DNA of 57,996 bases from Pseudomonadales bacterium (GTDB lineage: Bacteria; Pseudomonadota; Gammaproteobacteria; Pseudomonadales; Pseudohongiellaceae), in NCBI GenBank assembly GCA_022822865.1, contig JAJDYJ010000057.1, forward strand, positions 1 through 57,996. Direction: 5' to 3'. Made by a program: the position numbers and the translations under genes. Below are positions 18,680 to 28,952 of this stretch, piece by piece. Within the stretch, counting starts at the first letter, position 1. Every line of letters starts with the position of its first letter. The notes beneath the pieces are model-generated. The model ran no database searches, was not told the origin of the DNA, and was given only the letters and a program-made list of their open reading frames with translations.

Positions 18680-19591
18680 ATGGCAGACCATCCCGCCGGT
18701 CTGAAACTGCGCCAGTTACTGGCGGAAAACTCCCCCTTGCAAATCGTCGGCGCGATCAACGCCTATTGCGCCATGCTCGCCGAGTCGGCGGGCCACAAGG
18801 CGATTTACCTTTCCGGCGGCGGCGTGGCCGCGGCTTCCTACGGCCTGCCCGACCTCGGCGTGACCAGCCTGAACGACGTGCTCGCCGACGTCGACCGCAT
18901 CTGCAACGCGAGCCGCCTGCCCCTGCTGGTGGACATCGACACCGGCTGGGGCGGCGCCTTCAACATCGCCCGCGCCATCAAGGCGCTCGAAAAAGCCGGC
19001 GCGGCCGCCGTCCATATCGAAGACCAGGAATTCCAGAAACGCTGCGGACATCGGCCCAACAAGACGATCGTGAGCAAGCAGGAAATGGCCGACCGCGTCA
19101 AAGCCGCCGTCGACGCCAGGGAAGACGATTCCTTCGTCGTCATGGCGCGAACCGACGCCCTGGCCGTGGAAGGCCTCGACGCGGCGATAGACCGCGCCGC
19201 GGCCTGCGTGGAGGCCGGCGCCGACGCGATTTTCCCCGAGGCCGTGACCGAACTCGACCAATACCGCCGCTTCGCCGAGGCCGTGCCGGCGCCGATACTG
19301 GCCAACATCACCGAATTCGGCCAGACGCCCCTTTTCACCCTCGAGCAATTGCGCGAAGCCCGCGTGGCGATCGCGCTCTATCCGCTAAGCGCCTTCCGCG
19401 CCATGAGCCAGGCGGCCTTGCAGGTGTATCGTTCGATCGGTGAAGACGGCCATCAACGCGCCGTACTCGAAAACATGCAAACCCGCGAAGACCTGTACGA
19501 AGTGCTCGGCTATCACGAGTTCGAGCGCAAGCTCGACAGCCTGTTCGCCGAAGATTCCCAAAAAGTCCCGAACGCGGACCGTCCCCATTGA
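18680..19591 (+). CDS. prpB: Methylisocitrate lyase
   Basis: A 303-residue enzyme that cleaves 2-methylisocitrate to pyruvate and succinate, the last step of the methylcitrate cycle for propionyl-Co[33 protein letters not shown] and the signature KRCGH are diagnostic of the PrpB branch of the ICL/PEP mutase superfamily. [20 protein letters not shown] and [10 protein letters not shown] also match PrpB. The ATG at 18680 has AGGAG about ten bases ahead. The open frame continues upstream through repeat copy B but that part is not coding. It is first in prpB-prpC-prpD. Confidence 0.95.
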   Translation: MADHPAGLKLRQLLAENSPLQIVGAINAYCAMLAESAGHKAIYLSGGGVAAASYGLPDLGVTSLNDVLADVDRICNASRLPLLVDIDTGWGGAFNIARAIKALEKAGAAAVHIEDQEFQKRCGHRPNKTIVSKQEMADRVKAAVDAREDDSFVVMARTDALAVEGLDAAIDRAAACVEAGADAIFPEAVTELDQYRRFAEAVPAPILANITEFGQTPLFTLEQLREARVAIALYPLSAFRAMSQAALQVYRSIGEDGHQRAVLENMQTREDLYEVLGYHEFERKLDSLFAEDSQKVPNADRPH

Positions 19592-19605
19592 ACTGGAGTT
19601 GAAAC

Positions 19606-20730
19606 ATGCCAGGAAGACCGCTTGAAGGCGCGGGACTGCGCGGACAAGTCGCCGGAACCACCTCGCTTTGCACCGTGGGCAAGACGGGGTCGGGTCTGAC
19701 CTATCGCGGCCACGACATCGAAGTGCTGGCGCGCGAGGCGCGTTTCGAAGAGGTCGCCTGGCTGCTGCTGAAAGGAAATCTCCCCACGCAATCCGAACTC
19801 GACGGCTACAAGGGCAAACTCAAGCGCCTGCGCGGACTGCCTGTCGAATTGCGCGAGGCGCTCGAACGGATTCCCGCGAGCGCCCATCCGATGGACGTGA
19901 TGCGCAGCGGCTGCTCGATGCTCGGCAATCTCGAACCGGAAGGCGATTTTTCACGCCAGGACGAAGTGGCCGACCGGCTGCTGGCGGCGCTGCCTTCGAT
20001 CATCTGCTACTGGTACGTCTGGAGCCATCACGGACGGCGCATCGAAACCGAACTCGACAGCGATTCCATCGGCGCGCATTTCCTGCACATGCTGCATGGC
20101 GAGGCGCCCGGTGAGCTGTTCCGGGAAACGATGAACGTTTCGCTCATTCTTTACGCCGAACACGAGTTCAACGCCTCGACTTTCACCGCCCGGGTCGTCG
20201 CCTCGACGCTGTCCGACCTGCATAGCTGCATCACCGCCGCCATCGGCGCCTTGCGCGGCCCGCTGCACGGCGGCGCCAACGAGGCGGCAATGGAAATGAT
20301 CGAGAACTGGGGCTCCCCCGAGGAGGCAGAACGCGAACTCCTCGCCATGCTTGAGCGCAAGGAAAAGATCATGGGCTTCGGCCACGCGGTGTATCGCGAA
20401 TCCGACCCGCGCAACGCCATCATCAAGGGCTGGGCGGAAAAACTGGCGGCGTCGGTCGGCGATGCCGTGCTCTATCCGGTATCGGTCCGCTGCGAAGAGG
20501 TCTTGTGGCGCGAGAAGAAACTGTTCCCCAACGCCGATTTCTTCCATGCCTCGGCCTATCATTTCATGGGCATTCCGACCAAGTTGTTCACGCCGATATT
20601 CGTCATGTCGCGAATCACCGGCTGGGCCGCCCACGTGAAGGAACAGCGCGCGAACAATCGCATCATCCGGCCCAGCGCGGAATACACCGGACCGGCGACC
20701 GCAGACTGGATCGACATCGCCGACCGCTGA
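19606..20730 (+). CDS. prpC: 2-methylcitrate synthase
   Basis: A 374-residue citrate-synthase-family enzyme that condenses propionyl-CoA with oxaloacetate. The [11 protein letters not shown] segment and the catalytic His in [14 protein letters not shown] match the family. The second His in [15 protein letters not shown] and the late catalytic Asp region [21 protein letters not shown] fit as well. Length and the short N-terminus match PrpC rather than GltA. It begins 14 bp after prpB on the same strand. Confidence 0.94.
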   Translation: MPGRPLEGAGLRGQVAGTTSLCTVGKTGSGLTYRGHDIEVLAREARFEEVAWLLLKGNLPTQSELDGYKGKLKRLRGLPVELREALERIPASAHPMDVMRSGCSMLGNLEPEGDFSRQDEVADRLLAALPSIICYWYVWSHHGRRIETELDSDSIGAHFLHMLHGEAPGELFRETMNVSLILYAEHEFNASTFTARVVASTLSDLHSCITAAIGALRGPLHGGANEAAMEMIENWGSPEEAERELLAMLERKEKIMGFGHAVYRESDPRNAIIKGWAEKLAASVGDAVLYPVSVRCEEVLWREKKLFPNADFFHASAYHFMGIPTKLFTPIFVMSRITGWAAHVKEQRANNRIIRPSAEYTGPATADWIDIADR

Positions 20731-20770
20731 TTCCCTGTTAAGCTCGCAATCCGAAACAAGAGAGGCATCC

Positions 20771-22219
20771 ATGAGCGCCAGCGCGGATCTGAACACCCGC
20801 CCCGACCCGGACCAGGTCCTGGTCGATATCGCGGACTACGTCTGCGACTACGAAATCGATTCGAAGGAAGCCTACGACACGGCCCGGAACTGCCTGATGG
20901 ACAGTCTCGGCTGCGGCCTGCTCGCGCTGCGCTACCCCGAATGCCGGAAACTGCTCGGCCCGCTGGTGGAAGGCACCGTCGTGCCCAACGGCGTCCGCGT
21001 GCCGGGCACGCAATTTCGGCTCGACCCGGTGAAAGCCGCCTGGGACATCGGCTGCGTCATCCGCTGGCTCGACTACAACGACACCTGGCTGGCGGCCGAA
21101 TGGGGACACCCGTCCGACAATCTCGGCGCCATCCTCGCTGTCGCCGACTACATCTCGCAACGCCGGGCGGCCGCGGGCCAGCCTCCCCTGCTCATGCGCG
21201 ACGTACTGGCCGCCATGATCAAGGCCCATGAGATCCAGGGCGTCATCGCCCTCGAAAACGGTTTCAACCGCGTCGGGCTCTGCCACGTATTGCTCGTGCG
21301 CGTGGCTTCCACCGCCGTGGCGACCTGGATGCTCGGCGGCACGAAACAGCAGGTCATCGACGCCCTCTCCCAGGCCTGGCTCGACGGTTCAAGCCTGCGC
21401 ACCTATCGCCATGCACCCAATACCGGTTCGCGCAAGTCCTGGGCCGCCGGCGACGCCACCTCCCGCGCCGTGCGCCTCGCCGACCTGACCCTGCGCGGCG
21501 AAACCGGCTACCCCAGCGTGCTAAGCGTGCCGGCCTGGGGCTTCTACGACGTGAATTTCAAGGGGAAAGAGTTCAAATTTTCAATGCCTTACGGCACGTA
21601 TGTAATGGAAAATATTCTTTTCAAGATCTCCTATCCCGCCGAGTTCCACGCCCAGACCGCCGTCGAGGCCGCGCTGAAACTGCACCCCATAGTCAAGGAC
21701 CGTCTCGGCGAAATCGACCGCATCGACATGCACACCCACGAGTCGGCCCTGCGCATCATCAACAAGGTAGGCCCCCTGAGCAACCCCGCCGACCGCGACC
21801 ACTGCCTCCAGTACATGACCGCCGTCGCCCTCGGTTTCGGCGCCCTCACCGCCGACCACTACGAAGACTCGTTCCACGCCGCGCACCCCATCATCGACCA
21901 ATTGCGCGAAAAAATGGAAATCCACGAGGAACCCCGCTACACCAACGAATACCTGGAACCCAACAAACGCTCCATCGCCAACTCGATAAAAATCTGGTTC
22001 AGGGACGGCAGCTGCACCGACCGCATCGAAGTCGAATACCCCGTAGGCCACCGCCGCCGCCGCAAGGAAGGCATCCCCCTCCTCGAACAAAAATTCCAAT
22101 CCAACCTCGCCACTTGCTTCCCAGCCCACCGCTGCGAAGAAATCTTTACCCTCTGCAAAGACCAAACAGCTCTGGAAAACACCCCGGTCCACCACTTCAT
22201 GACGATGCTTGTTATTTGA
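20771..22219 (+). CDS. prpD: 2-methylcitrate dehydratase
   Basis: A 482-residue MmgE/PrpD-family enzyme that dehydrates 2-methylcitrate to 2-methyl-cis-aconitate. Conserved stretches include [71 protein letters not shown] and [16 protein letters not shown]. It is the third gene of the prp operon. No prpR regulator or acnD/prpF lies nearby, which fits the PrpD rather than the AcnD-PrpF route. Repeat copy C begins 38 bp after the stop. Confidence 0.94.
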   Translation: MSASADLNTRPDPDQVLVDIADYVCDYEIDSKEAYDTARNCLMDSLGCGLLALRYPECRKLLGPLVEGTVVPNGVRVPGTQFRLDPVKAAWDIGCVIRWLDYNDTWLAAEWGHPSDNLGAILAVADYISQRRAAAGQPPLLMRDVLAAMIKAHEIQGVIALENGFNRVGLCHVLLVRVASTAVATWMLGGTKQQVIDALSQAWLDGSSLRTYRHAPNTGSRKSWAAGDATSRAVRLADLTLRGETGYPSVLSVPAWGFYDVNFKGKEFKFSMPYGTYVMENILFKISYPAEFHAQTAVEAALKLHPIVKDRLGEIDRIDMHTHESALRIINKVGPLSNPADRDHCLQYMTAVALGFGALTADHYEDSFHAAHPIIDQLREKMEIHEEPRYTNEYLEPNKRSIANSIKIWFRDGSCTDRIEVEYPVGHRRRRKEGIPLLEQKFQSNLATCFPAHRCEEIFTLCKDQTALENTPVHHFMTMLVI

Positions 22220-22257
22220 ATCATTAGAACCGGACTTGTTAGGTAACTCTTGAGGCT

Positions 22258-22643
22258 GTGGCTTCGATCCGTCGCCGCCGGGTGGCAAGGGGTGCGGCGG
22301 ACGCTGTGAATACATCCCTGTACGCTCCGCGCTCGGCGTCCTGCCTCGCACGCCCGCCGCACCCCTTGCCACCCGACGGCGACTAACATAGTGCAGAACT
22401 GGGCAGGGGTTTCCGTAGGCCGGCGCCGGGACGGGGTGTTTGGTGGCGTGCGAGGGTGAGGCCCGGTCGGCGTAGCCGACAAAAAGCAACGCTTTTTGAG
22501 GGCCGAACGGCTCGACATGGATGTCGAGACTGGGGGTTAGCGAAGCCACAGGAGTTGCGCCAGGGATGGCGTGTATAGCGTGCATCGAGGCAGTCTGAGG
22601 GATGGATTCACGGCGGACGCCAAACACCCCGTCCCGGCGCCGG
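22258..22643. repeat. Palindromic repeat family, copy C (inverted short unit plus long unit)
   Basis: The short unit lies in inverted orientation. Its arms at 22271-22300 and 22354-22383 match at 29 of 30 positions, the exception being a possible G-U pair. The long unit has perfect 24-bp arms at 22420-22443 and 22620-22643. Its core hairpin reads CTCGACA-TGGA-TGTCGAG, where copies B and D have CTTGCCA-TGGA-TGGCAAG. Several paired positions therefore changed together. The element begins with GTGGCTTCGATCCG. The stretch between prpD and the heat-shock gene holds nothing else I can support. Confidence 0.85.
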
Positions 22644-22764
22644 CGAGCTGTCAGCAATTGGCATCCTCTTGAATTTCCTCACTTTGAACAGATATTCATC
22701 TCCAGCGGATGCTCATGAGAGGTCCGCGAATCAACCCATATTGCTTAATTGTGAGGATATGATC

Positions 22765-23235
22765 ATGACAAGATTTGATTTTTCACCCCTGTACCGAACT
22801 ACAGTAGGTTTCGACCACCTGTCTTCCCTGCTCGACGCGGTTACCCGAAACGACAACGGAAGCTCCGGCTATCCGCCCTACAACATCGAGCTGCTCGACA
22901 AGGACAGCTATCGCATCACCATGGCCGTGGCCGGCTTCGCCGAAGACGACCTGGATATCCAGGTGGAAAGCGAGGAATTGACCATTCGCGGCCGCAGAGC
23001 CGAAGAAAACGGGGATCGCAAGTTCCTGCATCAGGGAATCGGCGCCCGTAACTTCGAGCGCCGCTTCCGCCTTGCCGAGCACGTCAAGGTCAACAGCGCC
23101 AGCATTGAAAACGGCCTGTTGCACATCGACCTCGTGCGGGAGATTCCCGAAGCCATGAAGCCGAGGAGCATTCCCATCGGCTCAGGCAAGCTGATCGACG
23201 GCAAGTCGAGAGGCAAGCTGAAGCAGGCGAGCTAG
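22765..23235 (+). CDS. Small heat-shock protein, Hsp20/IbpA family
   Basis: A 156-residue ATP-independent chaperone that holds unfolding proteins. The alpha-crystallin domain covers about residues 33-128 (YPPYNIELLDKDSYRITMAVAGFAEDDLDIQVE ... GLLHIDLVREIPE). It includes the FERRFRLAEHVKV strand and the C-terminal SIPI motif of the IxI/V type. ATG 22765 was chosen because GAGG lies eight bases upstream, and it gives the usual IbpA start (MTRFDFSPLYRTTVGFD). Upstream in-frame codons to 22669 look non-coding. Its stop overlaps the convergent DUF1015 gene by four bases. Confidence 0.9.
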   Translation: MTRFDFSPLYRTTVGFDHLSSLLDAVTRNDNGSSGYPPYNIELLDKDSYRITMAVAGFAEDDLDIQVESEELTIRGRRAEENGDRKFLHQGIGARNFERRFRLAEHVKVNSASIENGLLHIDLVREIPEAMKPRSIPIGSGKLIDGKSRGKLKQAS

Positions 23236-24485
23236 TCGAGGACGTGGCTGACCAGCCCGCTGCGTAACTTGGGCTCGAACCAGGTGGACTTGGGCGGCAT
23301 CACGCCGCCCGAGTCCGCCACTTCCATCAGGCTTTCCATCGAAGTGGGATAAAGCGCGAAAGCGGCGGCCCAGGCGCCGCTGTCTACCTTGCGTTCGAGT
23401 TCTTCCAGCCCGCGTATGCCGCCGACGAAATCGACTCTTTCGTCGGTGCGCTGATCCATGATGTCGAGCAAGGGCGCGAATACCCAATCCTGCAACAGGG
23501 CGACATCGAGCCGGTCGCTGGCCGATTTTTCTTCCAGCGAGGCGAGCACGTTCTGCCGCGGCCGCAGGCGCAGCCAGCGGCCTTCCAGATACAAGGCGAA
23601 CTCGCGCGCCCGCGTGGGTTTGGCGCGGGAATTTTCGACTTCCGCGACATCGAAATCCCGTTCGAGCTTTTGCAGGAAATCGCCGGCGGCAAGACCGTTG
23701 AGGTCGCGCACCACGCGGTTGTAATCGAGGATCCTGATCTGGTCGTGAGGAAACATCACCACCAGAAACCAGTCCCAGGGGGCCGAACCGGTGCGGCGGG
23801 GACTGAACAGGTTCAGGGTTTCCCGCAAATTCGACGCCGCTTCGGAACGATGGTGCCCGTCGGCGACATACAGCGCCGGCAACTCGTCCAGCGCGGACTG
23901 GAACTCCAGCACCCGCTCGGCCTGCGAGACGGCCCAGAAAGTGTGGCGGATGCCGTCATCGGCGGTGAAATCGTATTCTGGCTCGCCTTGCGCGGTTTCG
24001 GCGATCAACTCGTCAACCATCCGCCGGGCGCGATAAGTTACGAATACGGGCCCTACCTGGGCGCCCAGCGCATGCATATGCGCCACCCGGTCGTGCACCT
24101 TGGGCGGCCGCGTCAGCTCGTGTTTCTTGACCAGGCCCTGTTCGTAGGCATCCAGCGAAGCCAGCGCCGCGAGGCCGGTCTGGACGTGATCGCCCATTAC
24201 CTGGCGATACACATAGAAACTTTCCGCCTCGTCGCGCACGAGAACGCCCGAATCGATGAACCGGTCGAGATTGGCCCTGCCCGTAGCGTACACGACGCCG
24301 TCATGCGCGTCGGTCGCGGGATCGACGTCGATCTCGGGCCGGTTGACGTGGAGAAAGCTGCAATCGTTGCCGCGCGCCATTTCCAGCGCTTCTTCCCGGC
24401 TCAGGACGTCGTAAGGCGGCGAAGCCACGCGCACGGCGAGTTCGCGGGCCGGGCGCAGCCCCCTGAAAGGTTTGACAAGTCTCAT
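23232..24485 (-). CDS. DUF1015 family protein
   Basis: A 417-residue protein starting MRLVKPFRGLRPARELAVRVASPPYDVLSREEA, the hallmark N-terminus of the DUF1015 family. Other conserved stretches are FLHVNRPEID, LYVADGHHRSEAA with its paired His, and the PKSTWFEPKLRSGLVSH tail. Homologues often sit near serine or D-3-phosphoglycerate genes and a kinase-like role has been suggested, but none is established here. It stands alone and marks the left edge of the accessory region. Confidence 0.85.
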   Translation of the reverse strand: MRLVKPFRGLRPARELAVRVASPPYDVLSREEALEMARGNDCSFLHVNRPEIDVDPATDAHDGVVYATGRANLDRFIDSGVLVRDEAESFYVYRQVMGDHVQTGLAALASLDAYEQGLVKKHELTRPPKVHDRVAHMHALGAQVGPVFVTYRARRMVDELIAETAQGEPEYDFTADDGIRHTFWAVSQAERVLEFQSALDELPALYVADGHHRSEAASNLRETLNLFSPRRTGSAPWDWFLVVMFPHDQIRILDYNRVVRDLNGLAAGDFLQKLERDFDVAEVENSRAKPTRAREFALYLEGRWLRLRPRQNVLASLEEKSASDRLDVALLQDWVFAPLLDIMDQRTDERVDFVGGIRGLEELERKVDSGAWAAAFALYPTSMESLMEVADSGGVMPPKSTWFEPKLRSGLVSHVLD

Positions 24486-24582
24486 TTCGGATTTCCGCCG
24501 AATGTCATGCGTGTATCGAAGCGGCGCGATTATCGCACTTCGCCCGCGCCGTTTCTAATGGCCCCGGCATTCGAGGCGAAAG

Positions 24583-26796
24583 TCAGAAATTCAGTTTCAG
24601 TTCGACGCCGAGCATGCGCGGCGAGTCGAATTTCATGACGGGAAAAATTCCGACGATCGCCTGGGATACCACCTGCCGATCCGTCAGATTCCTGGCGTAC
24701 ACGGTAAAGCTGTTGCTGGCTTCACCCCAGGTCCAGGTCACGGACGCGTTCGCTTTCGCCGTCCCCGGACGAAAGTAGAAATCTTCGTTGCTACGTCCGT
24801 ACACGTTGTAGTCGGACTGGTATCGCACGTCCAGGCGGTATTGCAGCGTGCCGGCGGAAAACTCCTGCGACCAGGTCATTGCCCCGTATGTGGAAAGCTC
24901 GGGCGCCATCATAACTGCGAAATGGGAATTGTCGGTCGCCACGCCATCGCCGGTCAGATCGGCAAGGTTGTGGTCCCACACCGCGTTGAGGTATCCCAGC
25001 GCAAAATCGAACTCCAGATCGGGCGTCGCGAGCCAGGTAGATTCAAATTCGAGACCGCCGATGGACATCGCTCCGATATTGTCGCTTACCGACTCGGTTC
25101 CGCTCCCCGCGGCGTTCGGTCTCCTGATCAGGCCAACGACATCGGTGTATTCGATGAAGAATCCGGCGGCGGCGAAACGCATCCGGTTGTCGAGCAGCGA
25201 GCCCTTGATTCCCGCCTCGATGCTGGTCGAATACTCCGCGTCGTAAGGCCCGACATTCTCCGGCAAGGTCGCCCTGCCGTTGAAACCGCCGGGCTTGTAG
25301 CCGGTGGACGCCGTCGCATAGAACAAGGTCGAATCCTCCGCCTGATATTCGAGCCCCAGTTTCCAGGTCGGCTGATTCCATTCGTGAGAAGGCGCGAATC
25401 GCGAAACGGGCGCCGGCGGCGCGGGAGGCGGCAAGGGAAAATCGTTCAATTCGGCCGTCTTTTGTTCGCTGGTCATTCTGGCGCCGACGATCAGCGAGAC
25501 CGAGTCGCTGACGGCAAAGCCCGCCTGTCCGAACACCGCCTGACTGCGTGTGTCCTGCCGCGCCAGGGCGGTCTCGAAGGCCTCCTCGAAGGCCTGGGTC
25601 TCGGAGAACGGCGGTCCTATGTTCTGATGGAATATCCGCTCGATGCTCTCATTGAAAAGGAACACACCGGCGACCAGGTCCCAGTTCTCGCTTTCGTCGT
25701 TATGGTAGCGAAGCTCGAAACTTTCCTGCTCCTGTTCGATGTCGAATCCCCAATTGAACGGGATATTGGCAAATCCGGCCGGGGACGGAGGATCCACTCC
25801 AACGCGCCCATCGATATCGATATAGGCCAGAAATTCACTTTGATGCGTGTTGGCCAGCAAGGCGAGATAACCCTGGCCGAGAGGAACTTCCGACAAAACG
25901 GTGAAACCGGATTCATTGGAATTGCGAAATCCGTCCTGATCGTGATTGACCAGGTTTACGTCGCCATCCGAGACGCCATATGGATCCTGAATCTGATTGG
26001 TCAATCCCACTCCTTTTGCCTTGTCCTCAAGCCGGTACAAAATGAAACTGGTTTCGGCGAATGCCGCATCGTGATCGATTCTCAACTTCGTATTGCGCGA
26101 ATTGAGGTTGCCGAGAGTCTTGCCGCTGAAAGCGTTCCTGATATAACCGTCCATCGTCCTTGCCGCATGCGTAAGGCGGCCCCGCACCGAACCGTCGAAC
26201 ATGGCGCCCGTGTCCGCCGTCAGCACGTACCGGTTCGTGCCGTATTCACCCGCCGACAAACGCATCGAGACGCCGGCTTCTTCGGCGGCCGTCCTGGAAA
26301 TGTAGTTCACGGTCCCCGCCATGCTGCTCCGGCCGAACAGGGTGCCTTGCGGACCCCGCAGAATTTCGACGCGCTCGATTTCGGCCTGGTCGTATATCAC
26401 CCCGGTATTGCGCGCGTGGGGAATGCCGTCGACGAGAATTTGCGTCTTCTGGTCGGATAGCGGGTCGATATCGTAAAACCCGATGCCCCGAATGGAGAAC
26501 TTTCCGCCGTTTTCCATCATGAGCACGTTGTTCAGGATCACATTGGGCGCAATCCCGTTCAGGTCGGTGATATTGGTGGCGCCGTTCTCTTCCAGCAATT
26601 CGCCCTGCACCACCGAGACGGAAACCGGTACGTCGAGAACGTTCTCCTCGACCTTCTGGGCCGTGACGGTGATTTGTTCGAGTTCGTCGCTTTCCGCGGC
26701 GAGGACTTGCGGAGAACAGACGGCGGCCAACACCAGGAGCGACATGGGGCAAACGCGGATCGCCAGAATGTATCGGCTCACTGGACCCAGTTCCAT
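24583..26796 (-). CDS. TonB-dependent outer-membrane receptor
   Basis: A 737-residue TonB-dependent transporter. After a hydrophobic leader (MSLLVLAAVCSPQVLAAE) comes a TonB-box-like stretch ELEQITVTAQK. The plug domain then follows (VPVSVSVVQGELLEENGATNITDLNGIAPNV, VERVEILRGPQGTLFGRSSMAGTVNYISR). The beta-barrel ends in VELKLNF with the terminal Phe typical of outer-membrane proteins. The plug and barrel resemble the large iron-complex/carbohydrate receptor group common in marine proteobacteria. The substrate cannot be told. It lies 98 bp beyond the hydrolase of the polyketide region on the same strand and could serve that pathway. Confidence 0.9.
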   Translation of the reverse strand: MELGPVSRYILAIRVCPMSLLVLAAVCSPQVLAAESDELEQITVTAQKVEENVLDVPVSVSVVQGELLEENGATNITDLNGIAPNVILNNVLMMENGGKFSIRGIGFYDIDPLSDQKTQILVDGIPHARNTGVIYDQAEIERVEILRGPQGTLFGRSSMAGTVNYISRTAAEEAGVSMRLSAGEYGTNRYVLTADTGAMFDGSVRGRLTHAARTMDGYIRNAFSGKTLGNLNSRNTKLRIDHDAAFAETSFILYRLEDKAKGVGLTNQIQDPYGVSDGDVNLVNHDQDGFRNSNESGFTVLSEVPLGQGYLALLANTHQSEFLAYIDIDGRVGVDPPSPAGFANIPFNWGFDIEQEQESFELRYHNDESENWDLVAGVFLFNESIERIFHQNIGPPFSETQAFEEAFETALARQDTRSQAVFGQAGFAVSDSVSLIVGARMTSEQKTAELNDFPLPPPAPPAPVSRFAPSHEWNQPTWKLGLEYQAEDSTLFYATASTGYKPGGFNGRATLPENVGPYDAEYSTSIEAGIKGSLLDNRMRFAAAGFFIEYTDVVGLIRRPNAAGSGTESVSDNIGAMSIGGLEFESTWLATPDLEFDFALGYLNAVWDHNLADLTGDGVATDNSHFAVMMAPELSTYGAMTWSQEFSAGTLQYRLDVRYQSDYNVYGRSNEDFYFRPGTAKANASVTWTWGEASNSFTVYARNLTDRQVVSQAIVGIFPVMKFDSPRMLGVELKLNF

Positions 26797-26893
26797 CCGG
26801 TAACACTGCCGTTGGATTTGTTGTGCCTGAAAATTCTATTGATCATTTGGTTCCGGGTCCAGTTGGATTATGGCCGTGGCGGATTCGGCGGCG

Positions 26894-27781
26894 CTATTCC
26901 AGACCCTGCCGCTTCAGGAATTCCCGAGCGAGCCCCGCGCAATCCTCCGGCTTTTCCAGTTGCAGAAGATGCGTCGTTTCCGGAATGAAATCATAGTCCA
27001 TGCTGGAGGCCAGTTGCTGATCCAGATCCGGCAAATAGGCATGCGGATGGGTAGGATCGGCGCCAATGATTTTCGCGGGGCAAGCGACCGACTCATAATC
27101 GATCATCACAAAGAAACTTCGAGCGTATTCCATCAATTGCGCCTCGTATTCACGGGGACAGCGCAACTCGTATCCTTCATCCGTTGACGACCGCCGAAGC
27201 AGCGTTCGCCCCATGAGTTCGTGTGTGCCGGGCAGCATGAACTTGAAATTCGGCGAAAACTCCAGTAATTCCACAAATTCTTCCCGGTTTCTGAATCGAT
27301 GCGCGCGCCGGCGTATCATTTCGGCGCCGCGCTTCGCGCCTTCTATCATTTCGATCTGATTTACGCCGGCCTTGACCAGGGGCGGATCAAACAGAACCAG
27401 CGCCGAATACGGATTCCTCTCCGAAAGCAAGGCAATCATCGTGCTGATCGAATGAAACACGCCCGCGGTGGGCTTGCTTCCGTATTCGTTTTCGATGGCT
27501 TCGAGAATAGTATCGTGGTCGCGAACGAGAGTTGGAAGATTGTGATCTTTTTTTGGCCCTACACGGTTCCGGCCGTGATTTCTCAGGTCGTAGATCATCA
27601 CGTCATATTCGTCGGAAAGCAGGGTCCAGAACGGACAGAGAAGATCGGCCGCGAAGCCGGAACCATGCGTCAGGACGATTCTCGCTCCTTCCGGCCGGCC
27701 ATGCCGTCTGATGGAAATTTCCGTATCGGAATCAAGCTTGACGTCAAGAGTCGAAAGGGGCTCGGGTATCTTCCAAGTCAT
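26894..27781 (-). CDS. Alpha/beta hydrolase with atypical nucleophile elbow (paralogue 1)
   Basis: An alpha/beta-hydrolase-fold protein of about 295 residues. The oxyanion region is VLTHGSGFAADLLCPFW. The nucleophile Ser sits in GVFHSISTMIALL, so the usual GxSxG is replaced by FHSIS. A late Asp (IIGADPTHPH) and His (PETTHLLQLEKPE) complete a plausible triad. It is clearly paralogous to the gene at 29876; both share KIPEPL/EIPEPL, MIYDLRNHG/FLYDLRNHG and ALVLFDPPL. ATG 27781 aligns with the paralogue's start. Upstream ATGs at 27802 and 27838 are possible, and AGGAAGG precedes 27838. Release or editing of the polyketide is inferred from context. Confidence 0.82.
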   Translation of the reverse strand: MTWKIPEPLSTLDVKLDSDTEISIRRHGRPEGARIVLTHGSGFAADLLCPFWTLLSDEYDVMIYDLRNHGRNRVGPKKDHNLPTLVRDHDTILEAIENEYGSKPTAGVFHSISTMIALLSERNPYSALVLFDPPLVKAGVNQIEMIEGAKRGAEMIRRRAHRFRNREEFVELLEFSPNFKFMLPGTHELMGRTLLRRSSTDEGYELRCPREYEAQLMEYARSFFVMIDYESVACPAKIIGADPTHPHAYLPDLDQQLASSMDYDFIPETTHLLQLEKPEDCAGLAREFLKRQGLE

Positions 27782-27948
27782 GGCGACCGCATGATAACGC
27801 ATGCGCGCTCCCGTTGGCTTGCCATACAGAAAAACCATGCCTATCATGCCTTCCTGTCGGTTACAGGAGACAGATGGTCAGGCTGGCGCTTGCATCAAGA
27901 CTTCCGCACCGAAACATGACGAATCTGCAAAATTGAGGAGATGAAAAA

Positions 27949-28170
27949 ATGAGTTCTACAGAAGACCGCATGAAGGCGCTCGCGGAAAAGCACTTTGGAA
28001 TGGATGTGGATATCGACGTGTCCTTGCGAGACACCGAGATTTCTTCGCTGGACCAACTGGCCTTCCTGAAACGAGTCGCGGAAGAGTTTCAAACGGCTAT
28101 TTCGAGCGTGGATGCCGAACAATTCGAAAACTTGCGAGCTTTGGCGAAGTACATCGACGATCGCAGCTGA
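27949..28170 (+). CDS. Discrete acyl carrier protein
   Basis: A 73-residue carrier protein. ISSLDQLAFLKRVAEEF places the phosphopantetheine-accepting Ser at residue 33, in an SSLD context where most carriers have DSL(D/E). The four-helix pattern, length and acidic character fit the family. GAGGAG precedes the ATG by about eight bases. It is followed 54 bp later by a phosphopantetheinyl transferase that could activate it. Because the large synthase lacks a carrier after its second KS, this protein is the obvious candidate to supply one in trans. Confidence 0.88.
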   Translation: MSSTEDRMKALAEKHFGMDVDIDVSLRDTEISSLDQLAFLKRVAEEFQTAISSVDAEQFENLRALAKYIDDRS

Positions 28171-28224
28171 CCTGGAAACCAATGTGAGGGGCGCTTCCGG
28201 CTGTGTCGCGGGAGACAGCGATAT

Positions 28225-28908
28225 ATGCGGTGGCGCCCTTTTCTTGAATCCGGCAGTGCGCGGATTGTCCATGTAGACCTTTCGCCGAACGCTCGCGATG
28301 AAGCCGAAGCGATTGGCTGGCTGGACGATTCCGAACTGGGGCGCAGAAACAGATTTGTACATCCCGCTCCGCGCCGCCGGTTTACCTTTTGTCGCGCCGT
28401 ACTCCGTGAACTGATCTGCCGCGAACTCGGTTGCCGCAACGATGAACTGTCGTTCGCGTTCTCGAAGTTCGGCAAGCCATTCGCTCACGTGGGCGGATCG
28501 CCGGCAAAGATTTCATTCAATGTCAGTCACGGTGGCCGGCACGGATTGATAATTCTGGCGCAACGGGGCCGGATCGGCGTTGACGTCGAAGAACGGCTTG
28601 TCGATCGTGACCTGGATGGCTATATCAGGACATTGTTCGCGCCGGGAGAACGATCGGAACTCGAAGCTTCGCAAGGACGGGACAAGGTGGAGTTGTTCTA
28701 CCGGCTCTGGACCCTGAAAGAGGCGCTCGTCAAGGCGGCCGGTGACGGACTGACCCTGGACACTTGCGATTTCGAGATTCCGCTCGCCATGATTCACGGT
28801 GAATCCGACGGTGAATTCAGCTTCCCCGGAACGCCTTCAACCCGCTGGCGTCTCGAAAACATCGGCAACGAACGGTTCGCCGCGGCTATTGCCCGGGAAT
28901 TGATGTAA
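28225..28908 (+). CDS. 4'-phosphopantetheinyl transferase, Sfp type
   Basis: A 227-residue enzyme that transfers phosphopantetheine from CoA to carrier-protein serines. Signature motifs are FNVSHGGRHGLI, IGVDVEERLVDRD (Mg-binding Asp/Glu) and FYRLWTLKEALVKAAGDGL (the WxxKEA motif). An RRRFTFCRAVLRELI stretch typical of Sfp enzymes lies near residue 50. It follows the free carrier protein on the same strand and would be needed to activate both that carrier and the ACP within the synthase. Length matches the Sfp class rather than the short AcpS class. Confidence 0.93.
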   Translation: MRWRPFLESGSARIVHVDLSPNARDEAEAIGWLDDSELGRRNRFVHPAPRRRFTFCRAVLRELICRELGCRNDELSFAFSKFGKPFAHVGGSPAKISFNVSHGGRHGLIILAQRGRIGVDVEERLVDRDLDGYIRTLFAPGERSELEASQGRDKVELFYRLWTLKEALVKAAGDGLTLDTCDFEIPLAMIHGESDGEFSFPGTPSTRWRLENIGNERFAAAIARELM

Positions 28909-28952
28909 ATCGATTGCAATCATTCCAAAGCGCAAAGCCGCAGGTCGTGCCT

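Noticed and set aside
21581..22657. 358-codon minus-strand frame across prpD and repeat copy C
   Set aside because: It is antisense to prpD and crosses the repeat; composition is that of a shadow frame.
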